Source: Allomuricauda sp. M10
GTDB lineage: Bacteria > Bacteroidota > Bacteroidia > Flavobacteriales > Flavobacteriaceae
Direction of reading: 5' to 3'
Length of the DNA stretch: 64,000 bases
Assembly: GCF_020782875.1 (NCBI RefSeq)
Contig: NZ_JAJGBN010000002.1
Span: 1 to 64,000 of the forward strand
Below, piece after piece: positions 45,129 to 53,022 of the stretch. The position numbers and the translations under genes were made by a program. Each line of letters starts with the position of its first letter. Positions within the stretch are counted from its first letter, which is position 1. The notes under the pieces are model-generated. The model made no database searches. It had not been told where the DNA came from and was given only the letters and a program-made list of their open reading frames with translations.

Positions 45129-45748
45129 ATGAAAAATACCCTTGTATTTCTAGCGCTTATTTTAGCTGGAATTTTTGGCGTTCAAGCTCAAGTTTCCGTT
45201 TTAGACAACCTAAGCATAGAGGTACTCAAGGCCAAGGGCGTTTCCCGTAATTTCAATGTACGGTCCTTGAATACATCCAATACAAAGGAACTAACCAAAG
45301 TACTTACGCGGTGCCAAATAGAATCTTTGGATGAAGGCCCTGTTGATGTAAATGCATTCTCTTTATTGGACACCAGAAACAAAATCCGATATAAAATGGG
45401 GGATTTTAAAGCTTACAGAGCTGTTGGGGGGCAATCCAAAATGATGCTCAACGAAGAAATCTTAAACGAGAAAGGAAAGCCATATGGTGATTTACCTGAC
45501 TATGACCCCAGCCATATGACTACACTTTTGACGGCTATTCCAATTTGGCCGTACCTGTCAACTTTGGCTCAGGAGGAAGTTACTTTTCCAAAAAGAAAAA
45601 ACCAAGAATTCTTTACGTGCATTATGATTATGTAGACTATAAAAAATTCACAGCAGAGATATACTTTTACATATTGACCAATCCAAGGTATCAACCAAAG
45701 TTTGAGCTATATTATGGTAAAAGATTAGTGAGTGAAGTTGAATTTTAA
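45129..45748 (+). pseudogene. Secreted hypothetical protein gene with a one-base frameshift
   Basis: The first part (from ATG 45129) has a signal peptide MKNTLVFLALILAGIFGVQA|Q and reads normally to DPSHMTTL near 45528. There the frame turns to unconvincing residues and stops at 45635. The -1 frame takes over at the same point with FDGYSNLAVPVNFGSGG and continues sensibly to 45748 (KFELYYGKRLVSEVEF). Loss of one T in the run at 45526-45529 would explain this. The restored protein would be about 206 aa, family unknown. A sequencing error or -1 slippage are the alternatives. Confidence 0.7.
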
Positions 45749-45760
45749 TCCATCCCAAAA

Positions 45761-46264
45761 ATGAAGAATTTAGTATTATCCCTTATCCTTGGTTTCTTTT
45801 CTGTCGGCTTTGCCCAAGCCCAACAAACATCAACCCCACCCTCCAAAGAATCCATAGAAATGAAATTGAAATTTTTGGGGTATCGTTTTTACCAAGATGG
45901 GGAGCGTCTTTCATGGAAGGAACTCGTTGATGCAACAGAAAGAGCGGAAGAGGCCAATTTGCTCATTAAAAAAGCCAAGACACAACGTTTGATCTCCAAT
46001 CTTATGGCAGGGGTTGGTGGTTTTATAACGGGAATACCTATTGGGCAGTCAATTCGTGATGACAATCCCAACTGGGAACTGGCATATATTGGTGGCGCTT
46101 TGTTTATTGTTTCCTTACCCATTTCATTAAAGGCCTTCAACAATGTCAACAAAGGAGTGGACACCTACAATATTGCCGTTGCCCCTTCGGCTGGTTATCA
46201 TTTTCAACCAGAAGTATTTGTCATAAACAATCAAAATGGGTTTGGGGTGTCCCTAAGGTTCTAA
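45761..46264 (+). CDS. Secreted/membrane hypothetical protein, 167 aa
   Basis: Signal peptide MKNLVLSLILGFFSVGFAQA|Q, then a helical segment (YRFYQDGERLSWKELVDATE), then two hydrophobic stretches (NLMAGVGGFITGIPIG; LAYIGGALFIVSLPISL) with Gly, and a beta-strand end PEVFVINNQNGFGVSLRF. Family not recognised. It lies 12 nt after the frameshifted gene and could share its transcript. Confidence 0.6.
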   Translation: MKNLVLSLILGFFSVGFAQAQQTSTPPSKESIEMKLKFLGYRFYQDGERLSWKELVDATERAEEANLLIKKAKTQRLISNLMAGVGGFITGIPIGQSIRDDNPNWELAYIGGALFIVSLPISLKAFNNVNKGVDTYNIAVAPSAGYHFQPEVFVINNQNGFGVSLRF

Positions 46265-46304
46265 AACCCTTCCCCACCACCTCAATCGTCCTATCCATCT
46301 TCTT

Positions 46305-46397
46305 TGTCATTTCGAACCGACCGAAGGGAGCGTGAGAAATCCCAACCTCAAAAATAGATTTCTCAATCGTCACTGCGTTCCTCATATCGAAATGACA
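46305..46397. repeat. Palindromic element, family 1, copy 3
   Basis: A 93-bp copy almost identical to copy 1. After a linker of 12 nt (CAGAACCCAAAT) a decayed left arm begins at 46410 (TGTCATTTTGAACC). Nothing else is seen up to the next gene. Confidence 0.85.
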
Positions 46398-46519
46398 CAG
46401 AACCCAAATTGTCATTTTGAACCCTTGTCCCGAACTGTTAAAAAAAACCTAAAGCCTGCCCATTCCGTAACAACCCTATCCTAAAACCGTCTTGTAGGTA
46501 ATCATCAAAAAACGTAAAA

Positions 46520-47416
46520 ATGAAAAAAGCCTACGCCATCGTAGCCCTGGCCTTGTATTTCCTTTCCGCATGCTCCAAAAGCGACGACCCTTCCGACCCC
46601 AACGATACCTACCTACAGATTCCAGACCCGGTATTTGAAACCATTTTGGTGGAACAGGGTATAGACACGGATGGTGCGGTGAACCAACAAATGCTACGCA
46701 CCGATGCCCAATACGTAAGCCATTTGGACCTTAGCTCTTCGGGCAGTTTTGACGACATCAGCGATTTGACCGGTATTGAAGGTTTCACCGACCTTACCTA
46801 TCTGTCCGCCGGCGGGCACCAAATAACGGATATCGATTTAAGTGCAAATACCCAATTGGACACCCTGTACCTGCAGGCCAATTATTTGACCAGCATTGAC
46901 CTGGGCAAGAACCCCCATCTTCTATTGGTGAACTTGGAATCCAATGAACTGGAATCCATGGATGGGTTGTCCAACGCCACCAAATTGAAAAAGCTGTTCC
47001 TGTCCTTTAATTACATGGAAGAACTGTATTTGGACAATGCTTCTTTGGAACTATTGCACATGGGGCAAAACGTGTTGAAATCCATCGATATCCGTGGAGC
47101 GGTGAACCTCAAGAACCTCTTTATGATCAGCAATGACCTCACCGCTGTTGACCTGAGCAGTAACGTGTTGTTGGAAACGGTATTGCTTTCGGACAATGCA
47201 CTCCAAACGGTTGACTTTGCACATAACAGCAAGCTTACGCACCTTTATATTTCAAGTAATGCGCTGAACGGTCTGGATGTGAGCAATAACCTAGAATTGG
47301 TGGATCTGCGAGCAGACCGTAATCCGACGTTAAGCTGTATCAAAATTGCAGCAGGGCAGGAAATCCTCACCGTATCAAAATCGGATTACCAAGAATTGAA
47401 CACCGTTTGCCAGTAA
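46520..47416 (+). CDS. Leucine-rich-repeat lipoprotein, 298 aa
   Basis: Lipoprotein signal MKKAYAIVALALYFLSAC gives Cys18. A cap block (IPDPVFETILVEQGIDTDG) is followed by about eight leucine-rich repeats of internalin type, of the form LxxLxLxxNxLxxIDLxxN (for example LDTLYLQANYLTSIDLGKNP and LETVLLSDNALQTVDFAHNS). A short end has one Cys-Cys pair possible (LSCIKIA; LNTVCQ). Such surface LRR proteins bind other proteins or polymers. Confidence 0.85.
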   Translation: MKKAYAIVALALYFLSACSKSDDPSDPNDTYLQIPDPVFETILVEQGIDTDGAVNQQMLRTDAQYVSHLDLSSSGSFDDISDLTGIEGFTDLTYLSAGGHQITDIDLSANTQLDTLYLQANYLTSIDLGKNPHLLLVNLESNELESMDGLSNATKLKKLFLSFNYMEELYLDNASLELLHMGQNVLKSIDIRGAVNLKNLFMISNDLTAVDLSSNVLLETVLLSDNALQTVDFAHNSKLTHLYISSNALNGLDVSNNLELVDLRADRNPTLSCIKIAAGQEILTVSKSDYQELNTVCQ

Positions 47417-47473
47417 AACTGAAATGTACTAGAACACCTTCCCCACTGCCTCAATGGTCTTGTCCATCCAAGA

Positions 47474-47565
47474 TGTCATTTCGAACCGACCAAAGGGAGT
47501 GTTAGAAATCTCAACCTCAAATTAGATTTCTCAATCGTCACTGCGTTCCTCATTTCGAAATGACA
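47474..47565. repeat. Palindromic element, family 1, copy 4
   Basis: A 92-bp copy with both arms, the first of four tandem units that run up to the hemL stop. The linker to the next unit is CAGAATCGACT. Confidence 0.85.
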
Positions 47566-47576
47566 CAGAATCGACT

Positions 47577-47958
47577 TGTCATTTCGACCGAATGCGAGAA
47601 ATCTAAACCACTTGATTGTTCAAAAATTCCCAATCTGGATTAATGGAAGAAATCAGCCTATCCTTCTTTTCCCGTCGCCACTTTTTCAGTTCCCTTTCTC
47701 TAGCAATTGCCAGTTCAATGGAATCAAATCGCTCATAATAAACCAAATAAAAACAATTGTATCTTCCAGCGAATGATTTCTTTGCATGTTGACTATCAAA
47801 CTGGTGCTGGGAAAGTCTGTCTTGGATATTATTGGTTACTCCAATGTATAATACGGTCCTTTTTTCATTAGTAGTGATGTAAATGAAATAAGGTGATAGC
47901 ATACTTAATTTTATATAGATTTCTCAATCGTCACTACGTTCCTCATTTCGAAATGACA
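47577..47958. mobile_element. Family 1 palindromic element carrying a GIY-YIG gene, 382 bp
   Basis: The left arm (47577-47604, TGTCATTTCGACC...GAGAAATCT) and the right arm (47917-47958, AGATTTCTCAATCG...CGAAATGACA) match the arms of the short copies. Between them lies a complete GIY-YIG frame on the minus strand. Its stop codon (47603-47605) reaches into the left arm, and its ATG is 14 nt from the right arm. So the gene fills the element completely, as in a transposon with its cargo, whereas the other copies have only about 15 nt between the arms. It stands in tandem with short copies on both sides. Confidence 0.75.
47603..47902 (-). CDS. Single-domain GIY-YIG nuclease, 99 aa
   Basis: The protein is nothing but one GIY-YIG domain. 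YFIYITTNE gives the (G)IY part and VLYIGVTNNIQDRLSQHQ gives YIG and the conserved Arg. YYERFDSIELAIARERELKK carries the catalytic-type Glu. No DNA-binding domain is attached, unlike homing endonucleases, so the fold resembles the COG2827 group. The gene lies inside a split palindromic repeat, which suggests that the element and the enzyme belong together. Confidence 0.88.
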   Translation of the reverse strand: MLSPYFIYITTNEKRTVLYIGVTNNIQDRLSQHQFDSQHAKKSFAGRYNCFYLVYYERFDSIELAIARERELKKWRREKKDRLISSINPDWEFLNNQVV

Positions 47959-47965
47959 ACCCTAA

Positions 47966-48043
47966 CGTCATTTCAACCGAACGGGAGAAATCTCAGAACC
48001 ACTCCAATAGATTTCTCAGTCGTTTCACTCCTTCGAAATGACA
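47966..48043. repeat. Palindromic element, family 1, copy 5 (variant)
   Basis: A 78-bp variant: the left arm is CGTCATTTCAACCGAACGGG and the right arm is shorter (CAGTCGTTTCACTCCTTCG, then AAATGACA). It is separated by 7 nt from the GIY-YIG element. Confidence 0.75.
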
Positions 48044-48054
48044 CGGAATCGATT

Positions 48055-48146
48055 TGTCATTTCGAACCGACCGAAGAGAGTGTGAGAAATCTCGACCTCA
48101 AATTAGATTTCTCAATCGTCACTACGTTCCGCATTTCGAAATGACA
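48055..48146. repeat. Palindromic element, family 1, copy 6
   Basis: A 92-bp copy with both arms, 8 nt before the hemL stop codon. The linker to copy 5 is CGGAATCGATT. Confidence 0.85.
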
Positions 48147-48154
48147 TGTAGTGA

Positions 48155-49432
48155 CTAAAATACTTTTTTTACCGCCTCAATGGTTCTATCCAAATCCGAA
48201 TAGCTGAGGGCATCGTTTAAAAAGTAGCTTTCAAAGGCAGAGGGCGGCAAGTATACTCCGTTGTTCAACATCCCGTGGAAGTATTTTTTAAAGGTATCGT
48301 TATTTCCCTTGGCCGCACTGGCAAAATCCACCACCGGTTCTTCCGTAAAGTGTACAGAGATCATACTACCAAAGCGGTTGATCTGGTGGGCCACCCCTTT
48401 TTCGGTCAAGGTTTCTGCAATGCCCTTGTGCAAATAGGCTGTTTTGTCCGCCAAACTGGTAAACACTTCGGGGTGGTTGTTCAGTTCAGTGAGCATAGCG
48501 AGTCCGGCACTCATGGCCAAGGGGTTTCCGCTCAAGGTCCCCGCTTGGTATACGGGTCCTTCGGGCGCCAAGTGCGACATGATTTCGGCACGGGCCGCAA
48601 ACGCCCCCACGGGTAGTCCGCCCCCAATCACTTTTCCGAACATCACAATATCGGCATCAATGCCCAAGGCTTCCTGCGCCCCGCCCTTTCCCAATCGAAA
48701 GCCGGTCATCACCTCATCGAACAACAACAAAATGCCTTCTTGGGTACATAGTGCACGCAAGTCGGCCATAAACCCATCTTGGGGAATAATGCAGCCCATG
48801 TTGCCCGGAACGGGTTCCAAAATAATGGCCGCAATCTCACCCTTATTGGCTGCCACCAGAGCTTTTACACTTTCCAGATCATTAAAATTGGCCAGCAACG
48901 TATCCTTGGCCGTGCCCTGCGTTACCCCAGGACTGTTGGGACTACCAAAGGTAACGGCCCCACTTCCCGCCTGTATCAAAAACGAGTCGGAGTGACCGTG
49001 GTAGCAACCCGCAAACTTGATGATCTTGTCCTTGCCCGTGTACCCGCGCGCAAGGCGCACGGCACTCATACAGGCTTCGGTGCCACTGTTCACAAAACGG
49101 ATTTTATCCACATTCGGCACCATAGAAACGGCCAGTTGGGCCAGTTCGGTCTCAATTTCGGTGGGCATCCCAAAAGAAGTGCCCTTTTTGGCCTTTTCGA
49201 TCACGGCATTGATCACGGGTTCGTATGCATGACCCAAGATCAGCGGCCCCCACGAGGCAATGTAGTCGATGAGTTGGTTGCCATCCACATCATAGAGGTA
49301 GGCACCTTTAGCCTCCTTTACAAAAATGGGGTCGCCCCCTACCGCTTTAAACGCCCGAACGGGTGAGTTAACGCCTCCTGGAATGTATTTTTTGGCCTCT
49401 GCGAACAAGGCACTGCTTCGTTGGTAGATCAT
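48155..49432 (-). CDS. hemL: Glutamate-1-semialdehyde 2,1-aminomutase
   Basis: PLP enzyme that makes 5-aminolevulinate from glutamate-1-semialdehyde for haem synthesis by the C5 route. Family blocks are intact: [17 protein letters not shown] at the start, then [33 protein letters not shown], and the PLP lysine in [19 protein letters not shown] use the ATG at 49432 ([15 protein letters not shown]), which matches the usual protein start. The upstream ATG at 49447 belongs to the end of an inserted palindromic repeat and would add MTEYD. Length 425 aa is normal. Arrays of repeats lie on both sides of the gene. Confidence 0.95.
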   Translation of the reverse strand: MIYQRSSALFAEAKKYIPGGVNSPVRAFKAVGGDPIFVKEAKGAYLYDVDGNQLIDYIASWGPLILGHAYEPVINAVIEKAKKGTSFGMPTEIETELAQLAVSMVPNVDKIRFVNSGTEACMSAVRLARGYTGKDKIIKFAGCYHGHSDSFLIQAGSGAVTFGSPNSPGVTQGTAKDTLLANFNDLESVKALVAANKGEIAAIILEPVPGNMGCIIPQDGFMADLRALCTQEGILLLFDEVMTGFRLGKGGAQEALGIDADIVMFGKVIGGGLPVGAFAARAEIMSHLAPEGPVYQAGTLSGNPLAMSAGLAMLTELNNHPEVFTSLADKTAYLHKGIAETLTEKGVAHQINRFGSMISVHFTEEPVVDFASAAKGNNDTFKKYFHGMLNNGVYLPPSAFESYFLNDALSYSDLDRTIEAVKKVF

Positions 49433-49441
49433 ATCGTATTC

Positions 49442-49529
49442 TGTCATTCCCGCGAAGGCGGGAATCTATTTTATGTTTATGGATTCCGCATCGTGCTTCG
49501 ACTTCGCTCAGCATCCGTGCGGAATGACA
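49442..49529. repeat. Palindromic element, family 2, at the hemL start
   Basis: An 88-bp element with ends TGTCATTCC / GGAATGACA. Inner parts are CCCGCGAAGGCGGG and GCTTCGACTTCGCTCAGC. Its right-hand reading on the minus strand contributes ATGACA just before hemL. Confidence 0.8.
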
Positions 49530-49750
49530 AATCGAAGACAAAGGTACATATCCTGCTTATTTCATGGAAACGGATTTTGACTACAATGCATCGTCATGCT
49601 GTCCCGATGGCTATCGGGATCGTTTCGGCATCCCATAATAAACTGTAAAAAGATGCTAGTGAGAACCTGAAACCAGTTCAGGTTGACGCGGTAAATGTAA
49701 GTCAGGGTGTTTCCTGAGCGGAGTCGAAGGAATATGGAGAACTATTTGCC

Positions 49751-49838
49751 TGTCATTCCTGCAAACGCAGGAATCCATCATGAACTTGTGGATTCCGCAT
49801 CGTGCTTCGACTTCGCTCAGCGTCCGTGCGGCAGGCAA
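49751..49838. repeat. Palindromic element, family 2, second copy
   Basis: Starts TGTCATTCCTGCAAACGCAG and shares GGATTCCGCATCGTGCTTCG with the first copy. The right end has decayed to GCGGCAGGCAAG. Confidence 0.75.
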
Positions 49839-49860
49839 GAGTTAAGATTGACGTGGTAAA

Positions 49861-49924
49861 TGTCAGTTCGAGCGGAGTCGAGAACGACATTTCACAGCAT
49901 ATCTCGACTGCGCTCGATATGACA
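49861..49924. repeat. Palindromic element, family 3
   Basis: A 64-bp element with ends TGTCA / TGACA. The arms CGAGCGGAGTCGAGA and TCTCGACTGCGCTCGA pair with few mismatches. The same core appears in frame inside the GSCFA gene (57806-57832). Confidence 0.75.
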
Positions 49925-49942
49925 GCTGTTGTAGATAAAAAA

Positions 49943-50806
49943 TTACTGCGCTCTTCGGATGTTGAGTACCTGCCCGATGGAGATGATGTTATCGTTGAGG
50001 TTATTGAGGCGTTTGATCTCGTCCACAGAAATGTCATACTTTCTGGAGATGGCATACAGCGTTTCGCCCTTTTCCACCGTATGGGTCACCACTTCTTGAA
50101 CCACGGGAACTTCATCCGTTGAAGGTTGACGTACGGTTTCCATGGGCGTATCCACTACGGCTTCGTCATATTGGTGCAGGTTGTAACGCTCGATCAAGGC
50201 AATCAACTTTTGCGGATATTGCTTATCCGTAGCATACCCCGCCTGCCGAAGTCCATGGGCCCATTTTTTATAATCGTCCCTTCGGTAATCGAACAAAAAG
50301 GCATAACGGGAACGTGAGGTCAAGAAAAGACTGTGATCCCTGAACGAAAACATGGGGTGATTGTATTTACGGAAACACTCGCCTTTGGCGTCGTCATCAT
50401 GAAAATCGAACTCCCCTTCCCAACCTGTATGGCATTTGATCCCAAAGTGGTTGTTGGTTTTCAAGGTAAGCTCCCCGCGACCGGAACCACTTTCCAAAAT
50501 ACCTTGTGCCAACGTGATACTGGCAGGAATACCAAAGGCACGCATTTCGTATTGGGCTACCTCGGCAAAGGTCTTGATGTATTCTTCGGTATTGGAAATG
50601 GGAAAACGTTCAAACCTCCCCGGATCCTCTGGCATGGGATACAATTCCGAACCTTCGGCACTGCCATTTGGGAGGGCCGCAGGTTGTTTGGTCTCCGTCC
50701 TGCTCACTGTTGGAGCTCCATTTCGGTGGGTGGATCTTCTTTTTTTGGCCCCGCAACTGGAGAGCAGCAGTACTACCAAAAGTGCAAATCCGATTCGCTT
50801 GATCAT
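49943..50806 (-). CDS. Glucosaminidase (GH73) with LysM domain, lipoprotein, 287 aa
   Basis: Cleaves peptidoglycan between glucosamine and muramic acid. MIKRIGFALLVVLLLSSC gives lipidated Cys18, followed by a Ser/Pro linker. The GH73 domain has FGIPASITLAQGILESGSGR with the catalytic Glu of the ILESG motif, then NNHFGIKCHTGWEGE and KWAHGLRQAGYATDKQYP. The last 45 residues form a LysM module (HTVEKGETLYAISRKYDISV with IGQVLNI), which binds the wall. The start overlaps the end of the desulfhydrase-like gene by 4 nt (ATGA), so the two are coupled. Confidence 0.92.
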   Translation of the reverse strand: MIKRIGFALLVVLLLSSCGAKKRRSTHRNGAPTVSRTETKQPAALPNGSAEGSELYPMPEDPGRFERFPISNTEEYIKTFAEVAQYEMRAFGIPASITLAQGILESGSGRGELTLKTNNHFGIKCHTGWEGEFDFHDDDAKGECFRKYNHPMFSFRDHSLFLTSRSRYAFLFDYRRDDYKKWAHGLRQAGYATDKQYPQKLIALIERYNLHQYDEAVVDTPMETVRQPSTDEVPVVQEVVTHTVEKGETLYAISRKYDISVDEIKRLNNLNDNIISIGQVLNIRRAQ

Positions 50807-51708
50807 ACGTCCAATAAGGGTAAATTCTTCTTTTTCAATACCAGGTTCATGCCCTGAATGCCCTGTAATCCACCGGTATGAATGGCCAAGATTTGGGTAT
50901 TTCGGGGGAAAACTTTCTGGTTTACAAGGTCAAAAATACCAAAAAGCATCTTTCCTGTGTAAATTGGATCTAAAGGAATTCCAGTTTTGTTTTTAAAGTC
51001 GTTGATGAAATGGATGAGTTCCCCCGTCATTTTTGCATATCCACCAAAATGATAATCGGTCATCAATTGCCACCGATCATTATGAGCGAAGTGGCTAATG
51101 GACTCGTTTAAAAAATCTCCTTTCAATGCAGGAAAACCTAGCACCTTCTGATGTTTTTGGGAAGCATTGATGAGTCCGGCCACAGTGCTACCCGTTCCCA
51201 CGGCACAACAAATGACATCGAAAGTTGCATCGGATTCCGTCAATATTTCGGCACAACCCTTCACGGCCAAATCGTTGGTTCCACCTTCGGGCAAGAGATA
51301 AAAATCCCCAAATAATTTTTTAAAAGATTCAAGGAAGGATGCTTCTTCTTTTTGACGATAATCCTCCCTCGACACAAAATGGAAACGCATCCCTTGCGCA
51401 TGGGCCAAGGCCAAAGTTGGGTTATGTTGCCATTGATCCTGTAATTCTTCGCCCCGGATGACCCCGATGGTATGAAAACCGTGTTCCTTACCTGCACAGG
51501 CAACGGCCGCAATGTGGTTGGAAAAGGCCCCACCAAAGGTGAGCAAGGTGGAATGGCCCTGATTTTTAGCTTCAACCAGATTGTATTTGAGTTTGCGGTA
51601 TTTGTTCCCGGAAATCAACGGATGGATGGTGTCTTCCCGTTTGATGTACAGGGTCACGCCCTTTTCTTTCAAAAGGGGATGGTCTATATGCTGATTGGGG
51701 GTGTTCAA
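50803..51708 (-). CDS. D-cysteine desulfhydrase / ACC deaminase-family PLP enzyme, 301 aa
   Basis: Fold type II PLP enzyme. The Schiff-base lysine is Lys36 in SGNKYRKLKYNL. LTFGGAFSNHIAAVACAGKE is the family phosphate/substrate block, and the glycine loop is CCAVGTGSTVAG. In this family, proteins either open the ring of 1-aminocyclopropane-1-carboxylate or degrade D-cysteine; the sequence alone does not decide, and D-cysteine desulfhydrase activity is more common in bacteria. It is coupled to the glucosaminidase gene. Confidence 0.88.
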   Translation of the reverse strand: MNTPNQHIDHPLLKEKGVTLYIKREDTIHPLISGNKYRKLKYNLVEAKNQGHSTLLTFGGAFSNHIAAVACAGKEHGFHTIGVIRGEELQDQWQHNPTLALAHAQGMRFHFVSREDYRQKEEASFLESFKKLFGDFYLLPEGGTNDLAVKGCAEILTESDATFDVICCAVGTGSTVAGLINASQKHQKVLGFPALKGDFLNESISHFAHNDRWQLMTDYHFGGYAKMTGELIHFINDFKNKTGIPLDPIYTGKMLFGIFDLVNQKVFPRNTQILAIHTGGLQGIQGMNLVLKKKNLPLLDV

Positions 51709-51717
51709 TCCAAAGAA

Positions 51718-52047
51718 TTAACGCGTCAGGTATCGTAAAAAACCAAAGGTTTTCCGCTTTTCAAGATACTGCATATCCTTTTCATGGGCATAGGCCTCGC
51801 GCTCAAAGCTGATGTTCTGGTAGGCTCGGTAACTGTCCAGATACAGCAATGTACGCAGCAACCATTCCGAAATGTAGAGGATGTAAAAAGGCAAGATCAA
51901 CAGTTCGCGCTGTTGACGCAGATGGATACGTTCGTGGTTGATGAGCACCTCATCGTCCTTCAGGGAATCCTCCTTCAAGATGATGAACGGCCATAGGGAA
52001 AGGCCCACATAATTTTTATAGAAGACATGTTTAAAAACGAGTATCAC
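51718..52047 (-). CDS. Small membrane protein with HExxH motif, 109 aa
   Basis: The motif NHERIHLRQQRELL contains HExxH, and ISFEREAYAHEKD offers a further Glu. A hydrophobic segment (LPFYILYISEWLL) lies between them. This is the layout of a minimal M48/M56-type membrane metallopeptidase, though activity is unproven. The frame is open to ATG 52092, but a TATATTTG promoter element overlaps codons 5-7 of that reading, so I prefer GTG at 52047 (VILVFKHVFYKNYVG). It ends 9 nt before the desulfhydrase-like gene and is probably in one operon with it. Confidence 0.65.
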   Translation of the reverse strand: MILVFKHVFYKNYVGLSLWPFIILKEDSLKDDEVLINHERIHLRQQRELLILPFYILYISEWLLRTLLYLDSYRAYQNISFEREAYAHEKDMQYLEKRKTFGFLRYLTR

Positions 52048-52072
52048 CTGAAATGTATCAAAGCTTTCCTTA

Positions 52073-52080
52073 CAAATATA
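52073..52080 (-). promoter_or_regulatory. -7 element TATATTTG of the HExxH / PLP enzyme / glucosaminidase operon
   Basis: TATATTTG (minus strand) matches TAnnTTTG. It lies 25 nt before the GTG start at 52047. The -33 TTG is not clear. Confidence 0.45.
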
Positions 52081-52222
52081 AAGGCATAGCATCCAGAAAA
52101 TAAGGCCATCCCGATAATAATAGTAACAATTTCGGTGAATAACCCTGTTTTCAAAATCTTAAAACCTTGGTTGCTTTGATCGGAAAGCCGTAACTTTCAG
52201 TAACGATAGGGTAATTTCATAC

Positions 52223-52384
52223 ATGAAAGAGCACATTCCCTTGGAAGAGGGCGATTTTTACTTTTCGGAAGAGGGATATAGGGTTTTTACGGAGCAGTAC
52301 CTTTTAAAACGGGGCTATTGTTGCGAAAGTGGTTGCAGGCACTGCCCGTACGGGTACAATCCTAAAACCAATTCGAGACCGTAA
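52223..52384 (+). CDS. DUF5522-type cysteine-rich microprotein, 53 aa
   Basis: The frame from ATG 52223 reads MKEHIPLEEGDFYFSEEGYR, then VFTEQYLLKRGYCCESGCRH, then CPYGYNPKTNSRP. The YLLKRGYCC-SGCRHCPYG block, with four cysteines, is the mark of DUF5522. The Cys spacing suggests a metal site. It is a separate small gene with its own upstream spacer. Confidence 0.85.
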   Translation: MKEHIPLEEGDFYFSEEGYRVFTEQYLLKRGYCCESGCRHCPYGYNPKTNSRP

Positions 52385-52447
52385 ATGCCTGATTCGGCAT
52401 AATATTTGTGCATGTTTTACCAATCTCAAGAATTTAAAAAAAGTACT

Positions 52448-53014
52448 ATGAAAAGTTTAAAACGTATTGCACTGGTCGCCTTCACTCTGGGTCTGTTCGT
52501 TTCCTGTAGCTCTGTTCAGGTAGTTTCCGATTACGACAAACAGGCCGATTTTAACACGTATCGAAGCTATGCCTTCTACAAAACAGGTATTGACAAGGCC
52601 CAAATTTCCGATCTGGACAAAAAACGCATCTTGCATGCCATTGAAACCGAACTGAGCTCCCGTGGATTTGTAAAATCGGACAACCCGGATGTTTTGATCA
52701 GCATTTTCACCAAGGAGCGTGAGCGTGTTGATGTGTACAACAACTACGGTTGGGGTTGGGGCGGATTCTACAATCCCTATGTTTGGGGTCCCGGATGGGG
52801 CTGGGGTTGGGGCAACAATGTGAGCACCCGCACCGAAGGGTCTTTGTACATTGATGTGATCGACGCCAACAAAAAAGAATTGGTATGGCAAGGCCGCGGT
52901 GTAGGCACCTTGAGCAACACCAAGAGCATTGAAAAGAAAGAGGAACGCATCCAAGAATTTGTTTCCCAGATCTTGAAGGAATATCCTCCCCAAACGGCAG
53001 TCGCCGTTAACTAA
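52448..53014 (+). CDS. DUF4136 lipoprotein with Trp-Gly-rich insert, 188 aa
   Basis: Start at the ATG at 52448 gives the lipoprotein signal MKSLKRIALVAFTLGLFVSC (Cys20). DUF4136 features follow: DYDKQADFNTYRSYAF, RILHAIETELSSRGFVKSDN, DVLISIFTKERE and the end GSLYIDVIDANKKELVWQGR. A stretch near residues 100-125 is made mostly of Gly, Trp, Asn and Tyr (YGWGWGGFYNPYVWGPGWGW), which is common in this family. Function unknown. Confidence 0.88.
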   Translation: MKSLKRIALVAFTLGLFVSCSSVQVVSDYDKQADFNTYRSYAFYKTGIDKAQISDLDKKRILHAIETELSSRGFVKSDNPDVLISIFTKERERVDVYNNYGWGWGGFYNPYVWGPGWGWGWGNNVSTRTEGSLYIDVIDANKKELVWQGRGVGTLSNTKSIEKKEERIQEFVSQILKEYPPQTAVAVN

Positions 53015-53022
53015 AATATTAG

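Larger units (their letters stand above)
49433..49942. other. Repeat-filled interval upstream of hemL
   Basis: The 510 nt hold no gene. Three palindromic elements are listed separately. Between them are further mosaic hairpins: CCCGATGGCTATCGGG (49603-49618), CCTGAAACCAGTTCAGG (49667-49683) and a solo core CCTGAGCGGAGTCGAAGG (49713-49730). A promoter for hemL is not evident. Confidence 0.6.

Noticed and set aside
47893..48144. An 83-aa frame through repeat copies 5 and 6
   Set aside because: The same peptide pieces (FLNRHYVPHFEMT) appear in other repeat copies in other frames, so it is a by-product of the repeats.
44132..48146. CRISPR array
   Set aside because: The repeats are 80-90 bp palindromes with nearly identical short linkers; there are no unique 30-40 nt spacers and no cas genes.
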